Below are positions 27,863-37,959 of a stretch of 64,000 nucleotides of DNA, piece after piece. A model generated the notes under the pieces. That model was given only the letters and a program-made list of their open reading frames with translations, was not told where the DNA came from and ran no database searches. The stretch covers positions 1 through 64,000 of the forward strand of contig JANQRC010000068.1 of assembly GCA_028284745.1 (NCBI GenBank), read 5' to 3'. This stretch comes from Flavobacteriaceae bacterium (GTDB lineage: Bacteria > Bacteroidota > Bacteroidia > Flavobacteriales > Flavobacteriaceae). Numbering within the stretch: the first letter of the stretch is position 1; every line of letters starts with the position of its first letter. The position numbers were made by a program, and so were the translations under genes.

Positions 27863-28900
27863 ATGAGATACACGACACTCCCTAACACAGACATTAAAGT
27901 AAGCAAGATATGCCTTGGCACGATGACCTGGGGCGAGCAGAATACCGAGACCGAAGGCCATGCCCAAATGGACTATGCCTTTGAGCAAGGAGTAAATTTC
28001 TTCGATACGGCAGAACTATACTCCGTGCCATCGCGCAAAGACACACAAGGGTCTACCGAAACCATTATTGGAAATTGGTTCAAGAAGACAGGAAATCGAG
28101 ATAAGATCGTCCTGGCAACCAAGATTGCAGGCCCTGGCGAGTATACCAAGCACATTCGCACAGGCGGTTTTGCAAAGCACGAGATCGATGATGCCATCGA
28201 TAAAAGCTTAAAACGCCTGCAGACAGATCATATAGACCTGTACCAATTGCATTGGCCAGAGCGAAACACCAATTTTTTTAGCGTGCGTGACTATGCTCAT
28301 AAGGAGAGGGAACAATGGCAAGACAATTTCAATGAAGTGCTACATTCACTTGAAGATAAGATAAGAGAAGGTAAGATTCGTCATATAGGACTGTCTAATG
28401 AAGGACCCTGGGGTGTCATGCGCTATAACGAAGAGGCCAAGCATAGCGATCTACCAAAGATGATCACTGTACAGAATCCATATTCACTATTGAATAGAAC
28501 TGACGAACAAGGATTGTCCGAGGTTTTGCATCGCGAGAACATAGGCTACCTTCCGTATTCACCACTAGGTTTTGGCGTGCTTACAGGCAAATACCGGAAT
28601 GGGGCAAAACCAAGCAATGCTCGTGTGACCTTGTTCCCGAATTTTGCACGATACCACGGAAAGAACAGTTTCGAGGCCACAGAAAGATACTACGAACTTG
28701 CAAAGGCACATGGTTTGAGCCTTGCCCAGCTATCGCTTGCTTTTGTGAATGACCGTTCGTTTGTTACCAGCAACATCATCGGAGCGACTACGTTGGAACA
28801 ACTCAAGGAGAACATCGAGAGTGTAGATGTGAGACTTGGTGGTGAAGTACTTGAGGCCATAGATGCTATCCATAACGATATTCCCAACCCAGCACCCTGA
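27863..28900 (+). CDS. tas: Aldo/keto reductase, Tas family
   Basis: This NADP(H)-dependent aldo/keto reductase has 345 residues, the length of E. coli Tas (346). The N-terminal phrase SKICLGTMTWGEQNTE matches the Tas subgroup. The catalytic tetrad is visible: Asp in NFFDTAELYS, Tyr in the same segment, Lys in LATKIAGPG and His in YQLHWPERN. The NADP-binding end includes IGATTLEQLKENIE. The physiological substrate of Tas proteins is not settled. The gene stands alone, after the xth terminator and before a repeat-bearing spacer. Confidence 0.92.
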   Translation: MRYTTLPNTDIKVSKICLGTMTWGEQNTETEGHAQMDYAFEQGVNFFDTAELYSVPSRKDTQGSTETIIGNWFKKTGNRDKIVLATKIAGPGEYTKHIRTGGFAKHEIDDAIDKSLKRLQTDHIDLYQLHWPERNTNFFSVRDYAHKEREQWQDNFNEVLHSLEDKIREGKIRHIGLSNEGPWGVMRYNEEAKHSDLPKMITVQNPYSLLNRTDEQGLSEVLHRENIGYLPYSPLGFGVLTGKYRNGAKPSNARVTLFPNFARYHGKNSFEATERYYELAKAHGLSLAQLSLAFVNDRSFVTSNIIGATTLEQLKENIESVDVRLGGEVLEAIDAIHNDIPNPAP

Positions 28901-28914
28901 AAAATTAAACTTTA

Positions 28915-29069
28915 TAATAAATATTCACTACTGAAAGCACCGGCTTTGTTGAAAACTCTAGAATGTTTTTTCAAGTGACACCCACCTTGATCCTCTCTCA
29001 AGGGAGGAATCCAAACTAATAAGTTGTCCCCTTGAAAGGACCATAGGGGTGCGTTTTATATGCTAGAAT
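28915..29069. repeat. Diverged intergenic repeat, copy A
   Basis: This spacer aligns by eye with 62516-62689 over its whole length. Both begin with AAATATYCACYACTGAAAG and GGCTTTG, share a CTC(T/C)C-AAGGGAG block and a CCCTTG block, and both end at GCTAGAAT. The two are clearly related but diverged. No reading frame is conserved. It lies between the tas gene and the terminator of the convergent surface protein. Confidence 0.6.
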
Positions 29070-29104
29070 GTTATATGAATGCAAAAGTGAATCCCCAGTT
29101 TTAA

Positions 29105-29137
29105 CTAAAAAAGCGACTTCATCGAAGCCGCTTTTCA
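29105..29137 (-). terminator. Terminator after the 1291-residue surface protein
   Basis: On the minus strand AAAGCGGCTTC pairs with GAAGTCGCTTT around a GAT loop (one G-T pair) and ends in six T. It lies 20 bases after the stop codon of the gene at 29157. Confidence 0.8.
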
Positions 29138-29156
29138 GTTTATAAAAGGTTGTGGT

Positions 29157-32100
29157 CTATCTGATCATCACTTTCTTTGTGCGCCTACCAAATTCTGTGT
29201 TCACTCTGACGACATAGACACCAGATCTTATATTCATCGGGATGCTGATGTGACTGTCTGTTGAAGCAATTTTGGCCTTCTTGACCACTTGACCGTAGAT
29301 ATCAAGAACCCTGATCGATTTTACTGTGACGTTTTCGGGATTTACGATCATAATCTCTGACCCACTTCTGTTGGCGATGATGTCTATGCTCTTCTTCGCT
29401 GAAATATCCTGTGGTGTGAACCCTTTAGGATGGAAGATGATAGAGAATCTATCTAGGGTGGTGCCTTGAGGTACGGTCACTTCATAATCGGTCTCTCTCA
29501 AGTTGGTTACGGTCTCAGCTTCCTTGTCTCTAAGGTAAACACCTGCCTTTGGAAGGAAATTGATCAGTTCATCTAGCTTGAAGGTCACAGTTCCTTCCTG
29601 AGAGCTATTGACACCAAGTGGCGTCTCTAACCTTCTGCGGAATCTCTGAAGTGATTGTATCACCAATTTGTTGTCGCCGACCACCCAATAGAAGTCATCA
29701 TTGTTCTCATCACCAAGGTCAGAGTCCAGGCCATAGTCCATATCGTCGGTAGCGCTATCGTCAAACCCCAATAAGAGCTGTCTTGTGTAGCCACTTTCTG
29801 AAGTCATGGAGATGCGTAGCTTCATTCTTTCGTCAGCGGTAGTCGATGGTCTGTCGGCAGGCTTCTCTTTGGTAGCCTTACCACCCGATACACCATCGGG
29901 AGCTGCTCTGAAGAACAGCGATGATCCGTCAGATTCTTTTTGGAAGGTACGTTGTCCGTTATTGAATTCAATAGTACCGCCAGCAGCAGCTTCTACGAAG
30001 AACCCTTGAGATACAGGAATGTATTGGCTAGGCACTTTGTTTGAGGGCGTGCCAGCACCATTCCATGCGATAGCAGGAGTGCCATCCATTTCGTTTCTAT
30101 AGGCATAACCACCTTGATACCCAACAGTTACATGCGTTCCGCCACCAAAGTGATCCCAGAATTCCAAGGTGCCATCAATAACACCTGCATTGTCTTGGAT
30201 GAACTGTGTGGCATCCAAGGCAGAAGCATAAGGATTACCAACAAGATATTGGTTTCCTGTGTCGATGTTCAGTGTGATATCACCATTGTTGGGTTTGCCG
30301 ATGAATACATAGTTCTGCTCGGCCCCTAGACCAAAGTCAGGGCCTTTCATAGAATACCCTTGTCCAGCCTCTACGATACCTGTATTGCCTGTATATACCC
30401 AAGAGAAATAATCATCTGCGGTGCCATTTACGAAACGATAGATCCAACGAGTACTCAAGGTGATCGGCGTGGTAGGAGTTACATCACCATCAAAGGTCCA
30501 TGTAATGTCCTCTGCAACACCTGTAGAACCATCGTGCAGTACATTTTGGATCTGATAGTTCGTATTATTAGATGAAGTACTTGTTTCTCCCACAGGCGAT
30601 GACCAATAGTTGTAGGTGTATTGATCTTTTGTGCCCTGCTGGTCACGCTCTAGTGTCCCCGTACTTCTTTCGTTCAATACACTATTAGGGCCTTGGATCA
30701 ATTGGGATTCACCCTCTAGATCGATAAGGCCGTTAAGGTCAAGATAGCGTCTAACATCGAGTCCAGAATCTTCAGCCACCTCTAATTCGGCACTAATACT
30801 TATCAAGAGCCCGAAGATATTGACACTTCTATCTAGTGTATACTTGGTAGATGGCACCCTAAGAAGATCATTACCTTCTAGTTGAACAATTGCATATTCA
30901 GAATCAATGAAAGCTAAGGCATCTACCACATCCTGACCGTTCAGCCATGTGCTAGCGTCATGCCACATACCGCCATTTTTAGCAACTAGCGGAAGTGGTG
31001 CCGTTCTAGGTTGGGCTGTAGAGACATTCAGCAATTGACCTCTATTTTTCATGGCTTTGTCAGAAGCTTTACTGTCGATCACCTCGTCCATACGATAGTA
31101 GAATTCAAGATCGCTCCAAACATTTCCTTCAATATCTAATGGAACAATGGCACCAATGAGATTTCCTGTAGCGGTGTTCTGTTCTACTTCTTGGAATATC
31201 TGTGCCCCAACTTGTTGTTGTGTCAAGGCCGCATTAAAGGCTTTGATCTCGTAAATAGAGCCTCCAAACAGTTCAGCATTTGCGGGCAATAGATCCAGGT
31301 CATAGTTTCTTCCAATTAGAAAATGGCCTCCTCCAACTGTAACATCGGCCATATCTCGGGCTGAGTCAATTGCTCTCTCGTCAATTTCTTCACCATTGAG
31401 GTACAGCTTCATTGTTCTAGCATCCACATCGACCACACTAGCAAAGTGCTGCCATACTCCTTTAGTGACCAATCCAGAAACATCTGTGTTGCTTGAAAAG
31501 CTAACTTCTTGACCTGCGTCGTCTTTAGCAATGATATTTGATCGCAACACTCCTGTGGTTGCATTCAAGGAGATATTGTGATTTCGTTGCCCTGCGATAG
31601 ATACGTTGCCGGATAGAGACGGGTCGGCTAAAAACCATCCCATGATGGTGTTTCCGTTACCAAAGACCAAAGGAGACTCTGTAACCACACAATCGTCCAC
31701 ACCATCGAAATCGATGGTGGTTCTGGGATTGTCTACATTGTCTCTATAGTCTACATCATTGGTCAGTACAGTGCTCAAATAGGTGTCACCATCACTGTCG
31801 CCCAGAAGTACTTGCATTTGCCACAGGTTTCCGTTAGTGATGTAACCGCTTACATTCCATGAAGCTGTATTGTCTATGGCATCAAAATCATCATCGATGC
31901 CATCGTTGTCGGCATCAGTGAAGGTGCCTGGGCTGTTGGCAGCCATACCATTCTCTTCTGCATCAAAGACGGCGTCATTGTCAGAATCGGTATCTCTAAA
32001 ATCTTCAAAAGCGTCGCCATCAGAATTTTGAGGCGTGATACCGCCAGTGGCCACATATGCAGAGTTTAGACCATTGTTGCTAGTATATGTTCCGCTGGCA

Positions 32101-33032
32101 TCATTATTCAATTCAACAAAACCAAAGGTGCTTTGTGCTTCTACGTTATCTGGAATACCGTCATTGTCAGAATCTAGGTCTTGGGAGTCCAGCAGGCCGT
32201 CTTCGTCAGAGTCTAAGAAGTCTACGAACAAGTTAGCGCTCGGTTCTCCAAAATAAGTGACGATGTCACAAGGGTCGAATGATATAGAGAAATAACGGTC
32301 ATTGATATCGCCCGTAGTACCTATTACGTAGTTGAAAGATGATAATGAGCTGTATCGCAGACCTGCCATCACCTGTGTGTTTTCGAGCGAGGTGGGGCTG
32401 TAAGTTGTGGTGCTTCCGTCAAAGCGAATGCTCGAAGGACCTTCGGTCACGGTCAGCTCGGTACTGCTTGATCCGGATGGGTTGTTATCTATAGCGTAGA
32501 CCAAACTTCTGGTATACTCTTGAAACTCTACCCCATCTTCGCTGCCATCGATATCCGTGGCGACGATAATGAAGTTTGGAAATACTCTGGGGATCGAATT
32601 GTCAGAACCTTCTACAAAATCGATCCTGAACTCTACACGGCGTGCCGCCCCACCACGAAGTACAGGGGCAAAGAAGGTGTCAGAACCAGATTCGGTAGTA
32701 TTATCATCGAAAACCAAAAGGGCATCATTGCTGTCCATGCTTACGATGGTTACCAATGCATCTATGCCGAGGCCGACATTATCATATTTGTATACGGCAC
32801 CAACGCTTAGATCAGTACCACTGACCAAACTTATCTTATCATTGCTGAAGTTTAATTGCGGAAAATCGTCACATGCCAGGTTTGGTACTTCAACTACATC
32901 GAGGAGGCCATCGTTGTCGTCGTCTACATCGACGCTGTCGACAACACCATCGCCATCAAAATCCTGTGCTAGAAGGGTTGTTGTTCCACATAGGAAGAAC
33001 AATAATAAAAATGGAGTAAAAACTTTTCTCAT
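29157..33032 (-). CDS. T9SS surface protein with thrombospondin-3 repeats and LamG domain
   Basis: The protein has 1291 residues. A signal peptide (to about residue 22, TTLLAQ) leads directly into a calcium-binding TSP3 repeat (DFDGDGVVDSVDVDDDNDGLLD). More TSP3 motifs lie near residues 270-300 and 340-390 (DSDEDGLLDSQDLDSDNDG; DADNDGIDDDFDAID). A LamG/concanavalin A-like domain is at about 440-610 (WFLADPSL, HFASVVDVDARTMKLYLNGEEID). A C-terminal half of about 600 residues is shared with the next gene. It ends in a T9SS type A sorting domain (ILDIYGQVVKK-type strand, SGVYVVRVNTEFG, KVMIR). It is predicted to be secreted and adhesive or structural, needing calcium; the ligand is unknown. Confidence 0.88.
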   Translation of the reverse strand: MRKVFTPFLLLFFLCGTTTLLAQDFDGDGVVDSVDVDDDNDGLLDVVEVPNLACDDFPQLNFSNDKISLVSGTDLSVGAVYKYDNVGLGIDALVTIVSMDSNDALLVFDDNTTESGSDTFFAPVLRGGAARRVEFRIDFVEGSDNSIPRVFPNFIIVATDIDGSEDGVEFQEYTRSLVYAIDNNPSGSSSTELTVTEGPSSIRFDGSTTTYSPTSLENTQVMAGLRYSSLSSFNYVIGTTGDINDRYFSISFDPCDIVTYFGEPSANLFVDFLDSDEDGLLDSQDLDSDNDGIPDNVEAQSTFGFVELNNDASGTYTSNNGLNSAYVATGGITPQNSDGDAFEDFRDTDSDNDAVFDAEENGMAANSPGTFTDADNDGIDDDFDAIDNTASWNVSGYITNGNLWQMQVLLGDSDGDTYLSTVLTNDVDYRDNVDNPRTTIDFDGVDDCVVTESPLVFGNGNTIMGWFLADPSLSGNVSIAGQRNHNISLNATTGVLRSNIIAKDDAGQEVSFSSNTDVSGLVTKGVWQHFASVVDVDARTMKLYLNGEEIDERAIDSARDMADVTVGGGHFLIGRNYDLDLLPANAELFGGSIYEIKAFNAALTQQQVGAQIFQEVEQNTATGNLIGAIVPLDIEGNVWSDLEFYYRMDEVIDSKASDKAMKNRGQLLNVSTAQPRTAPLPLVAKNGGMWHDASTWLNGQDVVDALAFIDSEYAIVQLEGNDLLRVPSTKYTLDRSVNIFGLLISISAELEVAEDSGLDVRRYLDLNGLIDLEGESQLIQGPNSVLNERSTGTLERDQQGTKDQYTYNYWSSPVGETSTSSNNTNYQIQNVLHDGSTGVAEDITWTFDGDVTPTTPITLSTRWIYRFVNGTADDYFSWVYTGNTGIVEAGQGYSMKGPDFGLGAEQNYVFIGKPNNGDITLNIDTGNQYLVGNPYASALDATQFIQDNAGVIDGTLEFWDHFGGGTHVTVGYQGGYAYRNEMDGTPAIAWNGAGTPSNKVPSQYIPVSQGFFVEAAAGGTIEFNNGQRTFQKESDGSSLFFRAAPDGVSGGKATKEKPADRPSTTADERMKLRISMTSESGYTRQLLLGFDDSATDDMDYGLDSDLGDENNDDFYWVVGDNKLVIQSLQRFRRRLETPLGVNSSQEGTVTFKLDELINFLPKAGVYLRDKEAETVTNLRETDYEVTVPQGTTLDRFSIIFHPKGFTPQDISAKKSIDIIANRSGSEIMIVNPENVTVKSIRVLDIYGQVVKKAKIASTDSHISIPMNIRSGVYVVRVNTEFGRRTKKVMIR

Positions 33033-33190
33033 AATCCAACTGTTTTATGGAAAAGTCATGTGCAAGATCGTTGGGCAGGGTAAATATTGTGATTCTATGA
33101 TTAAAATTATCCAATATGTGGATCGAATGGGGGTTTTTTAGTTGATTTATAACCTTTTATCGACGAAATGCCAAGCACACTATAACGCAT

Positions 33191-33221
33191 TAAAAAACGC
33201 CAAACATCTGTTTGGCGTTTG
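33191..33221 (-). terminator. Terminator after the 1516-residue surface protein
   Basis: On the minus strand AAACGCCAAACA pairs with TGTTTGGCGTTT around a short GA loop and runs into TTTTTTAATG. It follows the stop codon of the gene at 33243 by about 20 bases, separating the two paralogues into two transcripts. Confidence 0.85.
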
Positions 33222-33242
33222 ATTCATATCGTAGGGATCAGC

Positions 33243-36200
33243 TTACTTTTTAAACACTTTTCTTGTAAGCTCTCCTTCTTCTGTAACCACCTTTACGATG
33301 TACATGCCTGCACTGTCTCCCAGTGCTATGTTCATCTGTGTGTCTGAGGTAGCTTCCGTACTATTGAAAATTCTCTGACCGAATACATTGTGAATGCTTA
33401 CTTGCTGGATCGATCGTGCATTCTTGTTCAACACAACAACCTCAGAAGCATCACTGCTCATGCTAACGCTTAGGCCATCTAACTGTTCAAAGCTATCGTT
33501 GCCAAGTGTTAGCTCGTCTTGGAAGCGTATTGAGAATCGACCGTGGGTGACTCCAGCGGTTACAGGTGTTTGGAAGTTTCCTTCGCGAAGATTAAAAACT
33601 TGTCCCGTTTTTAGGTCGCTTATATAGATGCCAACGTCAGCAGGCACATGCGCCAACTCATCGATCTTGAACGTAACCATACCATCTGCTTCGCTCACCA
33701 CACCTAACGGAACCCGTAAAGCCTGATTCCATTGCGGAAGTGTTTGGATAACCAACTTGTCATCCCCAAGTGTCCAGTATAGGTCGTTCTCATTCTCGTC
33801 GGTGATTTTAGAGTCTAGGCCTCTGTCTATAAGATCAGTGGCTTTCTCATCAAAACCAAGCAATATTTGCCTTGAGTAATCGGTCTCCTCTGATTTCGCA
33901 GATAACCAGATCTTCATTCTGGTGTCCTCTTCCTCAGCGGATCGTTCTTGCGAAGCGCCTCTGATGAAAAGTGACGACCCGCCACCTTCAGTTTCAAAGG
34001 CACGCTGACTGTTATTGAACTCGATCATACCGCCAGAAGCTGCTTCAACGAAGAACCCTTGTGATACGGGAATGTAGCGCTCAGGTCTTTTGCCTGTAAC
34101 GCCACTGCCGTCCCACGATACAGCAGCGATACCGTCTAAGGCATTGCGATAACCGTATCCACCTTGGTATTCTTGGGTTACGTGGCTGCCACCTCCCCAG
34201 TGATGCCAGAACTGCAAAGTACCGTCTAGCACACTTAAGTTATCGTTGATAAAGGTAGTGGCATCTATAGCCGAAGGATACGGATTACCAATTAAGTATT
34301 GGTTTCCGCCTGTAATGCTTAGGTTGATAACGCCATTGTTAGGTTTACCATCGAAAGTATAGTTCTGCTCTAGGTTCACACCGGTACCTGGGCCTTTCAT
34401 AGAGAAACCTTCACCAGCATCGACGGTACCCGATTGCCCTGTGTATAACCACGAGTAGTAGTCATCAGCGGTACCGTCTACAAATCGATAGATCCAACGG
34501 TGACTTAATGTAATGGGCGAAGTAGCAGATCCGTCATTCGAGCTTGTCCATGTAATATTTTGAGGATTGTTTGGATCTGACCCATCTTTAAGAACATTCT
34601 GTATTTGGTAACTGTTGTTGTTTGTGCTGTTGTTAGGCGCACCGACGGGCGATGACCAATAGTTGTAGGTAAACTTGTCTAGTGTACCTTGTTGGTCACG
34701 TTCGATGGTTCCTGAACTGGTCACATCCAGATCACTGTCAGTCTCTTGGATCAATTGTGCTTCTCCCTGGAGGTCGATCTTCCCATCTAATTCTAAATAA
34801 TGTGAGACGGTCAAGGCATTGCCATCGTTTATGGTAAGTGTGTTGGCCGTATTCATCAAAGCCAAGACCTCTTTGCTGCTACCCGTCGTCACGTTGTGCC
34901 GTATTTCTATAATGTTCCAATCGATGTCTGTGCCGCCAAATGAAGAAGCAGGAATTATCTGTGTGCTTCCATTGGCCCATGTGCTGGAGGTTTCCCAGTT
35001 ACCATTGGCTGCAGAGACGTAGGGAAGTGGTGCCGTTTGCGAGGTGACCACACGCTTGTCGGGCGTTAGGTATTTAATTCGGGCCCAGTGATCATTGTTC
35101 GATTTGTCTTTTACAGAAGTACCATAGTAGCTGTTGAAGTCATAATAGACAAGCAGATGACTCCACAATTCTCCACTAAGATCGTTCTTGGTGATCGATG
35201 TGGGGATGATCTTTCCTTCTACATTGCCACTCACTTCCTCGATCTCTTGATTCATCAAATAGCGCAGCTGGTCTAGTGTCAACGCTTCATCCCAGATATG
35301 CAATTCATCGATATCTCCCGTGAACGAGTTCGAGATGTTGTTCTTGTCAGCCCAAACTACACCGACAGAGAAGAAATTGGAGGTGCCTGCTAAGGGAGCC
35401 GTCACTGTGCCCGAAACATCTAGGAAGCCATCGATGTAGAGCGCTGCAGCGCTTCCGCTTTTCACAACACTTATATGATGCCATCGGTCACCGTTGATGT
35501 TGACGGTGCCTGCCAATTGGGTGACTCCATTCCATGCCACATTCACAGTACCTCCCGCACTCACAGAGATTCGATAGTCGTCATCTTTGGCAAACACAGT
35601 GCCACCCGCACCGACTTTCTTCACCCAGGCAGAAATAGTGAAGTCAGAATTCAAGTCAATATCGTCGTTAGACACCAAGTAGTCGCCTGATCCAAAGTCT
35701 AGTCCGTAGCTGCCCTCAGCGCGTTCTGCGACACCTATCGTAAAGTAGCGTATGTTGTCAAAGTCGTACCAGATCTCTAGATCAGTGCCATTCACGTCGA
35801 AAGGCAGGATGTCTACAATATCTGCAGGACCAAAGGCACCGTTGGCAGCAACGATCAAGGCATACTCCTCATCGGCAGCTAAGGTGTGTGCAGCTTGCAA
35901 GAACGAAGCTGGGATCGAGATGAAAACATTTCCGATATCACCTGTGGTCGTCTCTTGGATACGCCACCTTCTGTCGGCCATGATATAGTTGGTGGTAGTA
36001 CCATCTAGGTCAACTGTGTTAATGGTAGGCGATGAGATCACGATATTGTCGCCATTGTTACCCCATACCAAGAAATCACGGTCGTTATCAAAAGTGTTTG
36101 GGTTGTTGCTATTGGTGTCGTAAATACCTCCCAGGGAGATGGTCACGTCATCTTCATCGTTCTGTGTGCGCGATTGCTTCTGGTTCAGACCCGTGTTGTC

Positions 36201-37793
36201 ATCACGACCAATACCCGTAATGTCATGGTTGTAGTCTCCGCTATCGGACGTGTGGTCCCAAATGGTAGTACCGTTAGAGGCATAGTAGCTGCGATCGCCC
36301 TCTCTATCAGAAGTGGTACTGGTGCTTCCTGCTTTCAGAGTAACCCCATTTTTAATGGCTAGATAGCTTAGGATGCGGTCCTGTTCGGTGTTACTTCCTT
36401 TTGAGGAATAGCTGATCAACTCGGACATGCCGCCATCGTAGTAGGAGTTAACGGAAGGGTTGAACCCATTCATGGTAAATCGACCCACACCCAAGTAATA
36501 CATCAAATTATCAAACTCGCTGAAAATTAAAGGATTGCCATCGCCAGCTAAGCCAGTCTGGTTGTCGACCTGCTCGCCATTGAGATAAATTTCGGTGGAA
36601 GTGTCGCTTGAGTTGGTCTTTATATTCAGGATCATCACGTTCTTATCGATGGTCTCTGTAGAGCTTGAAAAACACCTACCATACGAATCAGGAGTGGGCG
36701 GCCCCGAATTTGGATACGAACTGATCGTATGTGCGATCAGGGCATTGGTGTATCGACCAGAAATGAAGCCAAATCCCGTACCCGTACCGTCCACGCTAAA
36801 ACCAGTATCGTTGAATTTTCCAGCTATTGGCTGCTGGCGATACGTTCCCGTATTGTCTATAGGTTCGGTGGGTGAGAGCACAAGAAAATAGTCTTGAGAG
36901 TGGTACCCGCCCTTTCCTTTCATGTGATCCTGGGTCGTTCGGTCAAAATCAATGATGGGATTATAGTTCACGTTGTCCGTAGCGTTGTCCTTGTATGTGG
37001 GCAAGAAGGTGCTATAGGCAATGGCATTGTCATCACCAGCTTGGTCGGTCCAAGTGCTGATATCCGTATTATCGGTGGTCGTGACCCCATCGTTGGCTTT
37101 GAGCCAAAGTTCCAGATCGGTTGTTCTACCTCCTGGAGCCACAGTGATTGGTATGGTAGTACTTGGTGTTCCCTCCAAGAAAAAGTTGTCGATGGCCACC
37201 CCCATGTCTGCATCTTCATCATCACTGGCAAACACGATCCTGAAGTATATGGTAGTGCGATTGTCCATGGCCGAATCAACGACAGAAGTTTCGATGAATT
37301 TAGAGGCACTAGAGGCATTTTGAAAACTGGCACCGCTCCACCCATGTGCATTGTTGGAAATGGCATCGATGTCAGTGTCGTTGTACCAATTTAGACCTGT
37401 GCTACTTGTGGTACCCAATTGAAACCAAGCCGAGCCATTGTAACTGTACTCTACCTGCATCCCGTCGTCTACATCGTTGTCGGTATCATGAAAGATGTCC
37501 AGGCGTAGCTTCACACTGGTATAGCCCGAGGTAGAATAGGCTGGGCTGGTCAGATACGTATAGTAGTTGTCACCATAGCTGTTGAAGGAGTTCAGGGCCC
37601 AATAGCCAGCCTCTGCCTGTAGCGGTGTAGTGGTCGTGTGGTAGGTCCAAGACCCGTTGTGGGGCCCACTTCTGGTAGACGAGGTCCAGCTACCATTGTT
37701 GGCATCAAAGTTTTCGTAAACGAAGGTATGCTGTGCAAAAATTGCTGTTGTGAAGGACACAGCACATAGTAAGGTTAAGCACGTACGTAACAT
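33243..37793 (-). CDS. T9SS surface protein with MAM-like, DUF8202-like and LamG domains
   Basis: The protein has 1516 residues. A signal peptide (to about 20, TAIFAQ) precedes an N-terminal jelly-roll-like domain of about 190 residues (ENFDANNGSWTSSTRSGPH... MGVAIDNFFLEG). Next is a region of about 400 residues (ELWLKANDGVTTTDNTDISTW, ILSYLAIKNGVTLK, RRWRIQET) resembling DUF8202. A LamG domain spans about 700-865 (YGLDFGSGDYLVSNDDIDLN, WHHISVVKSGSAAALYIDG). The remaining C-terminal half is homologous to the neighbouring gene at 29157 and ends with a T9SS type A sorting domain (HNVFGQRIFNS, SAGMYIVKVVTEEGELTRKVFKK). It is likely a surface adhesin; its binding target is unknown. Domain names are from motif recognition. 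Confidence 0.87.
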   Translation of the reverse strand: MLRTCLTLLCAVSFTTAIFAQHTFVYENFDANNGSWTSSTRSGPHNGSWTYHTTTTPLQAEAGYWALNSFNSYGDNYYTYLTSPAYSTSGYTSVKLRLDIFHDTDNDVDDGMQVEYSYNGSAWFQLGTTSSTGLNWYNDTDIDAISNNAHGWSGASFQNASSASKFIETSVVDSAMDNRTTIYFRIVFASDDEDADMGVAIDNFFLEGTPSTTIPITVAPGGRTTDLELWLKANDGVTTTDNTDISTWTDQAGDDNAIAYSTFLPTYKDNATDNVNYNPIIDFDRTTQDHMKGKGGYHSQDYFLVLSPTEPIDNTGTYRQQPIAGKFNDTGFSVDGTGTGFGFISGRYTNALIAHTISSYPNSGPPTPDSYGRCFSSSTETIDKNVMILNIKTNSSDTSTEIYLNGEQVDNQTGLAGDGNPLIFSEFDNLMYYLGVGRFTMNGFNPSVNSYYDGGMSELISYSSKGSNTEQDRILSYLAIKNGVTLKAGSTSTTSDREGDRSYYASNGTTIWDHTSDSGDYNHDITGIGRDDNTGLNQKQSRTQNDEDDVTISLGGIYDTNSNNPNTFDNDRDFLVWGNNGDNIVISSPTINTVDLDGTTTNYIMADRRWRIQETTTGDIGNVFISIPASFLQAAHTLAADEEYALIVAANGAFGPADIVDILPFDVNGTDLEIWYDFDNIRYFTIGVAERAEGSYGLDFGSGDYLVSNDDIDLNSDFTISAWVKKVGAGGTVFAKDDDYRISVSAGGTVNVAWNGVTQLAGTVNINGDRWHHISVVKSGSAAALYIDGFLDVSGTVTAPLAGTSNFFSVGVVWADKNNISNSFTGDIDELHIWDEALTLDQLRYLMNQEIEEVSGNVEGKIIPTSITKNDLSGELWSHLLVYYDFNSYYGTSVKDKSNNDHWARIKYLTPDKRVVTSQTAPLPYVSAANGNWETSSTWANGSTQIIPASSFGGTDIDWNIIEIRHNVTTGSSKEVLALMNTANTLTINDGNALTVSHYLELDGKIDLQGEAQLIQETDSDLDVTSSGTIERDQQGTLDKFTYNYWSSPVGAPNNSTNNNSYQIQNVLKDGSDPNNPQNITWTSSNDGSATSPITLSHRWIYRFVDGTADDYYSWLYTGQSGTVDAGEGFSMKGPGTGVNLEQNYTFDGKPNNGVINLSITGGNQYLIGNPYPSAIDATTFINDNLSVLDGTLQFWHHWGGGSHVTQEYQGGYGYRNALDGIAAVSWDGSGVTGKRPERYIPVSQGFFVEAASGGMIEFNNSQRAFETEGGGSSLFIRGASQERSAEEEDTRMKIWLSAKSEETDYSRQILLGFDEKATDLIDRGLDSKITDENENDLYWTLGDDKLVIQTLPQWNQALRVPLGVVSEADGMVTFKIDELAHVPADVGIYISDLKTGQVFNLREGNFQTPVTAGVTHGRFSIRFQDELTLGNDSFEQLDGLSVSMSSDASEVVVLNKNARSIQQVSIHNVFGQRIFNSTEATSDTQMNIALGDSAGMYIVKVVTEEGELTRKVFKK

Positions 37794-37959
37794 AACTTTT
37801 CAGATTTGGGTATTAGCTAAAATATCACACGCGCGCGAAACAGGGTCAAAAAAATAGTCGATCTGCACGTTTTTTAGACAAAGTGCATGTTTTTCGATAA
37901 TTAGGAATAAGGATTTAACCGAATGAAAGACAGTCTGTTAAGAATAAGTTAATGGATCT

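Noticed and set aside
31874-32056. 60-residue Met/Leu-rich frame in the TSP3 region
   Set aside because: Out-of-frame reading of Asp-rich repeats; no independent evidence.
32557-33141. 194-residue rightward Ser-rich frame opposite the 1291-residue surface protein
   Set aside because: The Ser-rich text is the reverse reading of Asp-rich TSP3 codons (GAT/GAC read as ATC/GTC and TCA/TCG), not a real protein.
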